From positions 4,030,001 to 4,094,000 of the forward strand of contig NZ_CP079869.1 in assembly GCF_025263265.1 (NCBI RefSeq): a stretch of 64,000 nucleotides of DNA, written 5' to 3'. The notes below the pieces were generated by a model. It was not told the DNA's origin. It saw only the letters and a list, made by a program, of their open reading frames with translations, and did no database searches. The DNA comes from Mycobacterium sp. SMC-4 (GTDB taxonomy: Bacteria; Actinomycetota; Actinomycetes; Mycobacteriales; Mycobacteriaceae). Made by a program: the position numbers and the translations under genes. Below are positions 37,734 through 45,677 of the stretch, one piece after another. Position 1 is the first letter of the stretch, and each line of letters opens with the position of its first letter.

Positions 37734-38015
37734 ATGGCTCTACTGACCGACGAACAGATCGCCTCCGCGCTGGCCGGGCTCAACGGCTGGCAGCATGCCG
37801 ACGGCGTGTTGCGCCGCTCCGAGAAGTTCCCGGCGTTCCTCGAGGGCATCGAAGCCGTTCGGCGGGTCGCCGAACACGCCGAAGCCCAGGATCACCATCC
37901 TGACATCGATATCCGTTGGCGCACTGTGACTTTCGCGCTGGTAACGCATTCCGAAGGCGGGATCACCGACAAGGATGTGCAGATGGCTCGCGATATCGAC
38001 GGGATCCTCGGATAG
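37734..38015 (+). CDS. Pterin-4a-carbinolamine dehydratase family protein
   Basis: 93 residues of the PCD/DCoH fold: helix [16 protein letters not shown] and the active-site cluster [20 protein letters not shown] (the PDI-type HHP motif), then [19 protein letters not shown]. Without an aromatic amino-acid hydroxylase nearby the physiological substrate is unclear. ATG 37734 is leaderless by spacing. Its last 53 bases overlap the convergent pimE 3' end. Corresponds to Rv1159A. Confidence 0.92.
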   Translation: MALLTDEQIASALAGLNGWQHADGVLRRSEKFPAFLEGIEAVRRVAEHAEAQDHHPDIDIRWRTVTFALVTHSEGGITDKDVQMARDIDGILG

Positions 38016-39294
38016 CGACCCACCCCAACGTCACCAGGGTGGCGCCGAGGTAGATCAGCCCCGGCCAGGCCAGGTACCACGGCCGGGGGATGGTCCAGAT
38101 GGAGGGCTGGGCGAAGCTCAACAGCCAGGGCACCCCGATCAGGGTCAGGACCAGCCAGCCCCACCCCAGGATGCGTGCGCCCAGGCATTCCCGCAGCGGG
38201 CCGTGCAGCAGCCAGATCATCAGCGGGATCAACCACACCCAGTGGTGGGTCCACGAGATCGGCGACAGCAGCAGGCCGAAGAGCTGCACGATGAGGATGG
38301 CGCCGAGTCGGTCCGCGGCGCCGCCGATGGCACGCCAGGCCAGGATCGCGAGCACCGCGGTGACCGCGATGCCGATCAACACCGCCGGACCGTAGCCGGC
38401 GTCGTGGCCGAGCAGTCGCGACACTCCGCCGCGCCAGGACTGGTTGAACGACGTGCCCACCGGACCCACCCGGTGGGCGTCGCCGAGCAGTTCGGTGAAG
38501 TACACCCGCACCTGCTCACCAACGACGAGGGCGGACACGCCGATGGTGGCGAAGAAGACCGCCGCCGAGCACAGCACGGTGCGCCAGCGGCGCGCGCCGA
38601 GGAAGTACAGACCCGACACCGCGGGCGTCAGCTTGACCCCAGCCGCCAGCCCGACCAGCAGTCCCGACAGCCACCACCGGCTGCTGTGCACCGCGCCCAG
38701 TACCGCGAGCACCAACACCACGTTGACCTGGCCGTAGTCGAACGTGCTGCGCAGCGGCTCGGTCCAGATACCGGCGGCCGTCCACAGCAACGCGATGCGC
38801 CGACTCGCGTCACCATCGGCGACCGAGAGCAGCCGCTGACTCAACCGCACCACGCCGTAGAGCGCCGCGACGATGCCGAGTTGCCAGCAGAACGCGAGCA
38901 CCCCGAACGGCAGCAGTTGCAGCGGATAGAACACCACCGCGGCGAACGGCGGATAGGTGAAGGGCAGCGGAAAGTCCGGGGTCTGTTCGGCGTAGACGTA
39001 GTCGTAGAGGGTGCTGGGATCGTGTAGCGCAGCCGCGCCGCCGACGTATACGTGCAGGTCGACGAAGTTCGCACCGTTGGGTAGCAGGTAGGTCCACGCC
39101 AGTCGGGCGGCGACACTGAACAACAGCAGGACCGGCGCCGCGGCTAACAGCCGCGCCGCCAGCCTGCAGCGCAGCGGCGCCGGCCCGGATTCCGAGGTGT
39201 CGATGAATCGACTGTATCGACGCGGGGTGATCCGATCGGTGGGCCGGTCACCGTCCGCGCTCATGTGCGTAACGGATGGATAAATGCCACACAT
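37963..39294 (-). CDS. pimE: Polyprenol-phosphate-mannose-dependent mannosyltransferase PimE
   Basis: GT-C enzyme adding the alpha-1,2 mannose that turns Ac1PIM4 into Ac1PIM5. The 443-residue membrane protein has ten or more helices. [17 protein letters not shown] holds the conserved periplasmic Asp after helix 1; [45 protein letters not shown] and [11 protein letters not shown] are family blocks. ATG 39294 starts [11 protein letters not shown] 39264 is the alternative. Corresponds to Rv1159. GTNAC repeats lie just upstream. Confidence 0.92.
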   Translation of the reverse strand: MCGIYPSVTHMSADGDRPTDRITPRRYSRFIDTSESGPAPLRCRLAARLLAAAPVLLLFSVAARLAWTYLLPNGANFVDLHVYVGGAAALHDPSTLYDYVYAEQTPDFPLPFTYPPFAAVVFYPLQLLPFGVLAFCWQLGIVAALYGVVRLSQRLLSVADGDASRRIALLWTAAGIWTEPLRSTFDYGQVNVVLVLAVLGAVHSSRWWLSGLLVGLAAGVKLTPAVSGLYFLGARRWRTVLCSAAVFFATIGVSALVVGEQVRVYFTELLGDAHRVGPVGTSFNQSWRGGVSRLLGHDAGYGPAVLIGIAVTAVLAILAWRAIGGAADRLGAILIVQLFGLLLSPISWTHHWVWLIPLMIWLLHGPLRECLGARILGWGWLVLTLIGVPWLLSFAQPSIWTIPRPWYLAWPGLIYLGATLVTLGWVAIRGSRRYREPSAHPCR

Positions 39295-39319
39295 GTCACT
39301 TGAGTAACACCAGTAACAC
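39295..39319. promoter_or_regulatory. Three GTNAC units with 9-bp period between pimE and the Ala/Pro-rich gene
   Basis: GTCACTTGA, GTAACACCA and GTAACACGC start at 39295, 39304 and 39313. Direct GTAAC/GTCAC repeats resemble sites described for the essential regulator MtrA, which controls cell-wall and secreted-protein genes. The repeats touch the pimE start and lie about 45 bases before the divergent gene. Confidence 0.4.
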
Positions 39320-39364
39320 GCTAGCTTCGGGTGCAGGCGTGCCACCGACCGATTGGGAGATCTC

Positions 39365-39949
39365 ATGCACCGCACCCGAAAACTGTTCGCAACCACGATG
39401 ATCGCAGCGGCAGGGGCGGTTTCGGCTGCCGTGGCGCTGTCGGCCTCCGCGACCGCCCAGCCGGCACCCGCGCCGGCACCGGAGATCCCGGGGCTGCCCT
39501 TCCTGCAGCAGCTGGCGGCCAATCCGGAAGCGGCCACCCAACTCATGCAGACCTTCGCCAACGTGATGGGCAATGCCCCGGCGGCTGCCGCGCCGGTGGC
39601 CACCGCGGCGACGGGTGTTCCGGCGACCGCGCCGGGGGCAACGGCCTCGATCACCCTGCCCCAGCCGGCCAATGTGCTGCCGGGTGCCACCGCGCTGCCC
39701 GGCGGAAACATCACCACGGTGCCCGTCGGCAACACCACCGCGGCTCCCGCCCCGGCTGCCGCACCGACACAGAACCCACTGGGTGCGCTGACCGATTCGC
39801 TCGGAGTGCCCGGGGGCCTGGCATCGCTGCTGCCCACCGGAACCCCGCTGGGCGGCCTGCTGCCGACCGGCGACGCGACGGCCCCGGCACCAGCGGTGGC
39901 AGCCCCGGCACCCGCGCCGGTGTTCACCCCGCTCTCGGCACTGCCCTGA
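39365..39949 (+). CDS. Secreted Ala/Pro-rich protein 1 (Rv1157c-like)
   Basis: 194 residues: signal peptide 1-31 ending SASATAQP, a short helical segment [20 protein letters not shown], then a long low-complexity Ala/Pro/Thr stretch with [19 protein letters not shown]. Probably exported and possibly glycosylated like other mycobacterial Ala/Pro-rich proteins; function unknown. GGGAG lies six bases before ATG 39365. It resembles the N-terminal half of its downstream neighbour, which suggests a tandem duplication that lost the C-terminal domain. Confidence 0.8.
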   Translation: MHRTRKLFATTMIAAAGAVSAAVALSASATAQPAPAPAPEIPGLPFLQQLAANPEAATQLMQTFANVMGNAPAAAAPVATAATGVPATAPGATASITLPQPANVLPGATALPGGNITTVPVGNTTAAPAPAAAPTQNPLGALTDSLGVPGGLASLLPTGTPLGGLLPTGDATAPAPAVAAPAPAPVFTPLSALP

Positions 39950-39997
39950 CCTGGGGCTCACACCAAACATCCACTACATCAACCACATTGGGGGATC

Positions 39998-40963
39998 ATG
40001 TCGACGACCAGGACGAAGCTCACCACCGCTGTGGCGGTGGGTTCGTCGATGGCTCTGCTAGCGGTCGGCGTGACCGGAGTGGCTCACGCCGACCCCGCTG
40101 CCGCGCCGATACCGATCGACGGGCTGCAGGCTCCCGGCCTGCCGGCCGTGCAGAGCATCGGTCCGGTGATCCAGCAGGCCGCGAATGATCCCGCCAATGC
40201 CGCTTCGATGCTGATGGCCGCCGCCGCGGTGTTCGCCGGAGACGCCGCAGCGCCGCGTCCGTCTCGCGACGTCGCGTCGGCGGTCAATCAGTTCGTCCAA
40301 CCGGTGGCCCACGTGCCCGCCACCGGAGCGGTGCCGGGCACCGAAGCTCATCTGCCCGCCGGGGTCAACCCGGCGCACGCCGTCGGCCCGGTGCCCGAAA
40401 CGGTGCCGCACGCCCCCGCCGCGATCGCGCCCGGTCCGGCACCCCTACCCGGACCTGCCCCCGTACCGCCACCGGCACCCGCGCCCGAGCCGCTGCCGCC
40501 CGCTGCGCCCGTCGCCGCAACCACCCCGGGAGCGGCACCGGACTTCGGTCCCGACGCCCCGGTCACCCAGGACTTCCTTTACCCGTCGATCAGCAACGGA
40601 TGCCTCGGTGACGGCGGGAATGTGCTTGCCACCGCGCTCTCGGTGGCCGGCCCGGCCACCATCCCCACCCCCGGCCCCAAGCCGGGCCAGACGGCCTACG
40701 TCTTCACCGCGATCGGCACCCCGGGTCCGGCGGCCGAGCAGAAGCTGCCGCTCAATGTCACCTGGGTGAACCTGACGACCGGCAAGTCGGGCAGCGCGAC
40801 GCTCACCCCGAGACCCGATATCAACCCCGAAGGTCCGACCACGCTGACTGCCATCGCCGATACCGGCTCAGGCAGCATCATGTCGACGATCTTCGGTCAG
40901 GTCACCACGACCGAGAAGCAGTGTCAGTTCATGCCGACCATCGGGTCGACCGTCGTCCCGTGA
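39998..40963 (+). CDS. Secreted Ala/Pro-rich protein 2 (Rv1157c type)
   Basis: 321 residues: signal peptide ending GVAHADP (about residue 30), a helical PGLPAVQSIGPVIQQAANDP block like that of the first copy, a Pro/Ala-rich linker (residues 130-190) and a C-terminal domain of about 120 residues with two Cys (SNGCLGDGG and KQCQFMPTIG), probably one disulfide, and an immunoglobulin-like beta pattern. GGGGGATC precedes ATG 39998. Corresponds to Rv1157c; function unknown. Confidence 0.85.
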   Translation: MSTTRTKLTTAVAVGSSMALLAVGVTGVAHADPAAAPIPIDGLQAPGLPAVQSIGPVIQQAANDPANAASMLMAAAAVFAGDAAAPRPSRDVASAVNQFVQPVAHVPATGAVPGTEAHLPAGVNPAHAVGPVPETVPHAPAAIAPGPAPLPGPAPVPPPAPAPEPLPPAAPVAATTPGAAPDFGPDAPVTQDFLYPSISNGCLGDGGNVLATALSVAGPATIPTPGPKPGQTAYVFTAIGTPGPAAEQKLPLNVTWVNLTTGKSGSATLTPRPDINPEGPTTLTAIADTGSGSIMSTIFGQVTTTEKQCQFMPTIGSTVVP

Positions 40964-41000
40964 TCCAGCTGACGTCCCCTGATCCGGTGACGCCGGAAAG

Positions 41001-41147
41001 TCAGTAGGCCATGAACAGGATGGCGTCGCGGTCGTAGTCGCGACCCGGGTGCTGGTCGGAGAGGTGCTGCTGGGCTTTCTCCACCAGATCGTCCTCGTCC
41101 TTACCGGTGATGGCTTCGCCGCACGGGCAGTTCAGGTGAGTCTTCAT
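41001..41147 (-). CDS. DUF1059 small protein
   Basis: 48 residues: MKTHLNCPCGEAITGKDEDD, then LVEKAQQHLSDQHPGRDYDR and a short tail ending FMAY. The CPCG motif and the LVEKAQQH-x3-H helix are the DUF1059 pattern, likely binding a metal through Cys and His. Function unknown. It is divergent from the nitroreductase gene and too short for many gene finders. No clear ribosome binding site. Confidence 0.88.
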   Translation of the reverse strand: MKTHLNCPCGEAITGKDEDDLVEKAQQHLSDQHPGRDYDRDAILFMAY

Positions 41148-41197
41148 GACTTCACAATGGCACAGCTCGCAGGCACGGATGGGACAAGATCACCGAC

Positions 41198-41857
41198 ATG
41201 GACCTCTACGCGGCGATGCGCACCACGGGTGCGGTCCGGCAGTTCACCGATGACCCGCTGCCCGACGAGGCCCTGGAACGCATCCTCGACCACGCGCGGT
41301 TCGCTCCCACCGGCGGCAACCGCCAGGGCGTGCGCGTCATCGTCATCCGCGAACACGCCACCCGCGCGGCGCTGGCGGAGCTGAGCCTGCCCGGCGCCCG
41401 GCGCTATGTGGCCCAACAGCAGCACGGCGAGGGGCCCTGGAGCCCCGTGCATCCCACCGCGTTGTCCGAGGGACAGCTGGCCTCGGCCGAGGTTCCGGCG
41501 GCGATGACGGCCCCGCTGTTCGACGCCGCGGTGGTGCTGGTGATCTGTGTCGACCTGTCGGTGGTCGCGGCCATCGACCAGGAGTTACCCCGGGTGGGCC
41601 TGGTAGCGGGGGCGTCGGTCTACCCGTTCGCGTGGAGCGTGCTGCTGGCGGCCCGCAACGAGGGGTTCGGTGGGGTGCTGACCACCATGGCCGTCGCCGA
41701 GGAGTCCCGGGTCAAGCAGCTACTGGGCATCCCGGAGCGCTACGCGGTGGCTGCCGTGCTGCCACTGGGCAAACCGCGCCATCAGGTGCGGCGGTTGACC
41801 CGCAAACCGGTCTCGGCGTTGGCCACCCGAGAGCGGTTCGACGGCGCGTCTCTGTGA
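41198..41857 (+). CDS. Nitroreductase-family FMN oxidoreductase
   Basis: 219 residues. The N-terminal AMRTTGAVRQFTDDPLPDEA is the RRSxRxF-type FMN site and ARFAPTGGNRQ its partner loop; the later FGGVLTTMAVAEESRVKQLLGIPE is the conserved C-terminal FMN/dimer segment. Substrate unknown. It lies next to a probable recombinase remnant and near F420-related genes but shares no promoter with them. Confidence 0.88.
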   Translation: MDLYAAMRTTGAVRQFTDDPLPDEALERILDHARFAPTGGNRQGVRVIVIREHATRAALAELSLPGARRYVAQQQHGEGPWSPVHPTALSEGQLASAEVPAAMTAPLFDAAVVLVICVDLSVVAAIDQELPRVGLVAGASVYPFAWSVLLAARNEGFGGVLTTMAVAEESRVKQLLGIPERYAVAAVLPLGKPRHQVRRLTRKPVSALATRERFDGASL

Positions 41858-41888
41858 CGCGCGGGCAGCGTCGTGAGACCTTGGGAAC

Positions 41889-42251
41889 ATGGCGGTCACG
41901 CTGGGTTATGCAATGGCCGGCCACCGCTGCACCGACCTCGACGAGCAGGTGTCCGAACTGTGCGCCGCCGGGGTGGATTCGCGGCGCATCTTCACCGACC
42001 GCCATCCCGGCTCGACGGACAAGATGCGGGCCGGACTGGTCGCGCTGTTGAGCTACGCGCGTGCCGGCGATGTCGTGGTGGTCGCCACCCTGCAGCGGCT
42101 GGGGCGCAACGCCAACGAAGTGACCCGGACCGTCGCCGATCTCGATGGCCGCGGCATCACACTGCGCTGCCTGCGCAGCGGGCTGGACACCGCCACCGCC
42201 ACCGGACGGGTGGTCGCCGACGTGCTCACCGACCTGGCCACCCTCGACTAG
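41889..42251 (+). CDS. Degenerate serine-recombinase (resolvase) catalytic domain
   Basis: 120 residues covering only the resolvase N-terminal fold: AVTLGYAMAGHRCTDLDEQV, then FTDRHPGSTDKMRAGLVALL, GDVVVVATLQRLGRNANEVT and TATATGRVVADVL. In active enzymes the first motif is YxRVSTxxQ with the nucleophilic Ser; here it reads YAMAG, so Ser and the first Arg are lost, and the Asp of LDRLGR is Gln. No DNA-binding or long C-terminal domain follows. It is likely inactive in recombination, yet the frame is intact. The stop overlaps the convergent HhH gene by four bases. Confidence 0.8.
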   Translation: MAVTLGYAMAGHRCTDLDEQVSELCAAGVDSRRIFTDRHPGSTDKMRAGLVALLSYARAGDVVVVATLQRLGRNANEVTRTVADLDGRGITLRCLRSGLDTATATGRVVADVLTDLATLD

Positions 42252-42832
42252 CCTTTGACGGCCTTCGCCATCTTCGCCTGTGCTTTGGCTTCCTTCTTGT
42301 AGGCCCGCACCTTCTGCAGCGAGCCGGCGTCGGTCACGTCGGCCACCGACATGTGGGTGTTGGCCTTGCCGTAGTCGCCGGCCGCGGCGCGCCAGCCTTT
42401 CGGGGTGACGCCGTACTGCTTGCCCAGCAACGCCAGGAAGATCTTGGCCTTCTGCTCACCGAACCCCGGCAGTGCCTTGAGCCGGCGCAACACCTCGGCC
42501 CCGTCGGCACCGTCGGACCACAGCGCGGCGGCGTCGCCGTCGTAGTCGTCGACGACCACCTGCGCGAGCGCCTGCACCCGCTTGGCCATCGACCCGGGGA
42601 AGCGGTGCACCGCGGGGGTGCGGGCACACAATTCGGCGAACCTGTCGGGGTCGTAGTCGGCGATCTGCGCGGCGTCGAATCCGCCGAGCCGATCCGCGAT
42701 CTTCTTCGGCCCGCTGAACGCCACTTCCATCGGGATCTGCTGATCGAGCAGCATGCCGACCAACAGTGCGAAGGGATTGGCCTCCAACAGCGCGTCGGCC
42801 GCGGGTTCTTGAACTAACTGCAGTCTGGCCAC
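42248..42832 (-). CDS. HhH-GPD family base-excision repair protein (Rv1156 type)
   Basis: 194 residues with the glycosylase fold: NPFALLVGMLLDQQIPMEVAF, then LKALPGFGEQKAKIFLALLG, the helix-hairpin-helix that grips DNA. The usual catalytic Asp after the hairpin is not obvious (GVTPKGWRAAAGDYG), so the substrate and activity are uncertain. The C terminus is Lys/Ala-rich. GTG 42832 has TAGACT six bases upstream. Confidence 0.85.
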   Translation of the reverse strand: MARLQLVQEPAADALLEANPFALLVGMLLDQQIPMEVAFSGPKKIADRLGGFDAAQIADYDPDRFAELCARTPAVHRFPGSMAKRVQALAQVVVDDYDGDAAALWSDGADGAEVLRRLKALPGFGEQKAKIFLALLGKQYGVTPKGWRAAAGDYGKANTHMSVADVTDAGSLQKVRAYKKEAKAQAKMAKAVKG

Positions 42833-42838
42833 CCCGTC

Positions 42839-42844
42839 AGTCTA
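42839..42844 (-). promoter_or_regulatory. -10 element for the leaderless HhH gene
   Basis: TAGACT on the minus strand ends six bases before GTG 42832. Confidence 0.5.
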
Positions 42845-42962
42845 GGGCGACCGAAAAGGCTCGACACCGGCGCCGACGGGGTCAGGTCGTTCCGGATTCG
42901 GGGCCGCCGTCGCTGTGCGATCGTTGAGGACTGAACCGGTCGATGCACACGAGGAGACGGAC

Positions 42963-43259
42963 ATGAGACGGGTGGTTGGGCCGCTTGTTGGGGCAATCGC
43001 TGCCGCGATCGCGTTGGCCGGCGTCGCCGCTGCGATTCCCGACCAAGGCACACCGGAGTTCGACACGTATCTGCAGGGCCTGCAGCGCAACGGTTACCAC
43101 CTGTCTCCCGACACCGCGTGGCGGGTTGCCCACCAGGCGTGTGTGGGCGGGATTCCCGGATACATCGGATTGGAGCTGGCGGCCCAAGGGGTCATCGGCC
43201 CCGGAGCACAGCAGCGCGTGATGGAGGTCGCCAGGACCTATGCGTGTCCCGTTCAGTGA
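42963..43259 (+). CDS. Secreted DUF732 protein
   Basis: 98 residues: signal peptide of about 25 residues (VVGPLVGAIAAAIALAGVAA), then the DUF732 pattern FDTYLQGLQRNGYHLSPDTA, two Cys (HQACVGG and YACPVQ) and a short helical core. DUF732 proteins are abundant exported mycobacterial proteins of unknown role. GAGGAGA lies about six bases before ATG 42963. The gene lies just ahead of the two-component operon but may be separate. Confidence 0.88.
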   Translation: MRRVVGPLVGAIAAAIALAGVAAAIPDQGTPEFDTYLQGLQRNGYHLSPDTAWRVAHQACVGGIPGYIGLELAAQGVIGPGAQQRVMEVARTYACPVQ

Positions 43260-43292
43260 GCGCAGCCGGCCACGAGCAGAGGCCTAGGACCG

Positions 43293-44510
43293 ATGTCCGG
43301 CGAACTCACGATCGCGTTGACCGCCGCACTGAGCCTGCTCGCCGTCGCCGCCATCGTGCTCGCCCTGCGGACCCGGCGGGTGGTGGCCACCCCGACCGAA
43401 CGTGCCGTGCACACCGCCTTGCACACCGCCTCGCAGGCCGCCCGGGCGCTGCGCCAGGGCCTCGATGTGGAATCCGCACAGACCGCGGCGCCGTTCCTGC
43501 GTGAGCTGACCGGCACCGACGGTGTCGCGTTGTTCGACGCCGCGGGCCAGATGCTGGGCCGCGACCCCGCCGATGATCCGATCTGGGGTCACGTGCTCGA
43601 CAACTGCGCCGAGGCGGCCCGTGAGTCCTTGTCGGCGCAGCGCCGGGTGATGACCCATGCCACCACCTCGGCGGTGATCGCGCAGCCGCTGCTGACCGAG
43701 GCCGGCGACCTGCCCGGCGTGCTGGTGGTGGTCACGACCCGATCCCCCGCACCCGGCATGCTCGGCGCGGTCGGCGAAGTGGCCCGCTATGCGGCCGGAC
43801 AGATTGAGCTCGCCGAGCTCGACGCGTCGCGGGCCCGGCTGGACCGCGCCGAAGTGCTGGCTTTGCGCGCCCAGATCAGCCCGCACTTCATCTACAACGC
43901 GCTGAACACCATCGCGTCGTTCGTGCGTACCGACCCCGACCGGGCGCGGGAGCTGATCCTCGAGTTCGCCGACTTCACCCGGTACTCGTTTCGCGCGGCC
44001 GGGCAGTACACCACGCTGGCCGAGGAGCTGCGCAACATCGACCGTTATCTGACGCTGGAGCGGGCCCGCTTCGGTGCCGCGCTGACCGTGCGGCTGCAGG
44101 TGGCGCCCGAGGTGCTCAACGTCGTGGTGCCGTTCCTGGCTTTGCAACCGTTGGTGGAAAATGCTGTGCGACACGGGTTTGCGGGACGGGGCAGCGGGTC
44201 GATCGAGCTCATCGCGCGGGACGAGGGGTCGGACTGCGTGATCACCGTGGAAGACGACGGAGTCGGAATGGATCCCGATGCACTGCGTGCCGGCCCCAGC
44301 GACGCGCTCGCCGACAGCACGGCCGAAGGTTCGTCGGCTCATGTCGGTCTGACCAATGTCGACCATCGCCTGCGCGCGGCGTTCGGCAACGATTACGGTC
44401 TGGTGGTCGAGACCGCGATCGGTGCGGGGACCAAAGTGGTGATGCGGGTGCCCAAGTTCCGGTCGGGGGTGCGGGCCAGCGGAGGAGCGTTCGGAGTGGG
44501 CATCCAGTGA
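43293..44510 (+). CDS. LytS-type sensor histidine kinase
   Basis: 405 residues. One N-terminal membrane helix (about 5-25), a GAF-like sensory region (60-180), the histidine-kinase dimerisation motif QISPHFIYNALN with the phosphorylated His at about residue 198, and an HATPase domain (QPLVENAVRHG, DDGVGMD, GTKVVM). Unlike LytS itself it lacks the multi-span 5TM sensor. It overlaps the response-regulator gene by four bases. Relatives such as YehU/YpdA sense small carboxylates, and the operon encodes symporters, so carboxylate sensing is likely. Confidence 0.9.
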   Translation: MSGELTIALTAALSLLAVAAIVLALRTRRVVATPTERAVHTALHTASQAARALRQGLDVESAQTAAPFLRELTGTDGVALFDAAGQMLGRDPADDPIWGHVLDNCAEAARESLSAQRRVMTHATTSAVIAQPLLTEAGDLPGVLVVVTTRSPAPGMLGAVGEVARYAAGQIELAELDASRARLDRAEVLALRAQISPHFIYNALNTIASFVRTDPDRARELILEFADFTRYSFRAAGQYTTLAEELRNIDRYLTLERARFGAALTVRLQVAPEVLNVVVPFLALQPLVENAVRHGFAGRGSGSIELIARDEGSDCVITVEDDGVGMDPDALRAGPSDALADSTAEGSSAHVGLTNVDHRLRAAFGNDYGLVVETAIGAGTKVVMRVPKFRSGVRASGGAFGVGIQ

Positions 44511-45310
44511 CCAGACCGCTCACCGTGCTCGCCGTGGACGACGAGGCCCCCGCGCTCGACGAGCTGGCCTACCTGCTGGGTCGGCATCCAGACGTCGGGG
44601 ACGTGCTGCGCGCCGGCGAGGCGACATCGGCTCTGCGCGAACTCAATCAGCGACCCATCGATGCGGTGTTCCTCGACATCAACATGCCCGGACTGACCGG
44701 AATCGAGTTGGCCGCGGTGCTGGCCAACTTCTCCCAGCGTCCGGCGGTCGTGTTCGTCACCGCCCACGAGGACCAGGCGGTGGCGGCGTTCGACGTCGGC
44801 GCCGTCGACTATCTGCTCAAGCCGATCCGCGAGGACCGGCTCGATCAGGCGGTGCGCCGAGTTCTCAGCGCAGCCACCGCGACACCGGCCGCCGATGCAG
44901 CCCCACCCAACGCCGACGCCGAGACCGAATCCGACGTGGTCCCGGCCGAACTCGGTGGCGTCACCCATCTGGTGCCACGCGACAGCATCGGGTGGGTGGA
45001 GGCCGAAGGCGACTACGCACGCCTGCACGCCGCCTCGGGCGCACATCTGGTGCGTATTCCGCTGAGCACCCTGGAAACCCGTTGGCACAACCATGGTTTC
45101 CAGCGGGTGCACCGGTCCTATCTGGTGGCCTTGCGGCTGGTGACCGGGTTACGCAACGTCGACGGCGGCATGCTGGTTCGGCTGCGGGCCAACGGCGCCT
45201 CCCCCGCGGTCGAATTGCCGGTCAGCCGACGTCAGGCTCGAGAGCTACGGGATCGCCTGGTGCGCAACCCGATGCGCAACCTGCGCCCCGACGGGACCCA
45301 GGGTGACTGA
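44507..45310 (+). CDS. LytTR-family response regulator
   Basis: 267 residues. Receiver domain 1-120: acidic pocket VDDE, phospho-acceptor Asp in AVFLDINMPG, and Lys in YLLKPI. After an Ala-rich linker, the LytTR DNA-binding domain (about 155-255) has WVEAEGDYARLH, RIPLSTLETRW and FQRVHRSYLVAL. It is the partner of the upstream kinase and probably controls the transporter genes behind it. It overlaps the next gene by eight bases. Confidence 0.92.
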   Translation: MTRPLTVLAVDDEAPALDELAYLLGRHPDVGDVLRAGEATSALRELNQRPIDAVFLDINMPGLTGIELAAVLANFSQRPAVVFVTAHEDQAVAAFDVGAVDYLLKPIREDRLDQAVRRVLSAATATPAADAAPPNADAETESDVVPAELGGVTHLVPRDSIGWVEAEGDYARLHAASGAHLVRIPLSTLETRWHNHGFQRVHRSYLVALRLVTGLRNVDGGMLVRLRANGASPAVELPVSRRQARELRDRLVRNPMRNLRPDGTQGD

Positions 45311-45677
45311 CGCCGAGAAACCGCAGCGCCAACGGGTGGTGCTGGCACACCGCAGCGGAGCGCGAATGGTGCGCACCCGCGTCGAGGTTCAGGAACAGAC
45401 CACCGTCGGGGACGCGCTGGTGCGCGGACTGGTGCGTGCGCAACTGGGCCTCGCGTTGCGCCTCGGGACGGTGGCCGTGTGCATTCTGGGCGCCGTCCCG
45501 TTGCTCAACGCCGCGTTCCCCGAGCTGGCGGCACTGACGGTCCTAGGTATCCGGCTGAACTGGTTGGTGCTGGCTGCGCTGGCCTATCCGCTGCTCTACG
45601 GGCTCGGGTGGTTCTACGTACGCGCAGCCGAGCAGAGCGAGCGGGATTTCGTCGGCGTCATCGACTCCGAACCATGA
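45303..45677 (+). CDS. Two-helix membrane protein of the symporter operon
   Basis: 124 residues; a basic N-terminal 45 residues (HRSGARMVRTRVEVQEQT), then two membrane helices (LGTVAVCILGAVPLLNAAF and LNWLVLAALAYPLLYGLGWF). Such small proteins often accompany SSS symporters as accessory subunits, like DUF485 proteins. GTG 45303 overlaps the regulator stop; its own stop overlaps the symporter ATG (ATGA), so four genes are translationally coupled. Confidence 0.8.
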   Translation: MTDAEKPQRQRVVLAHRSGARMVRTRVEVQEQTTVGDALVRGLVRAQLGLALRLGTVAVCILGAVPLLNAAFPELAALTVLGIRLNWLVLAALAYPLLYGLGWFYVRAAEQSERDFVGVIDSEP

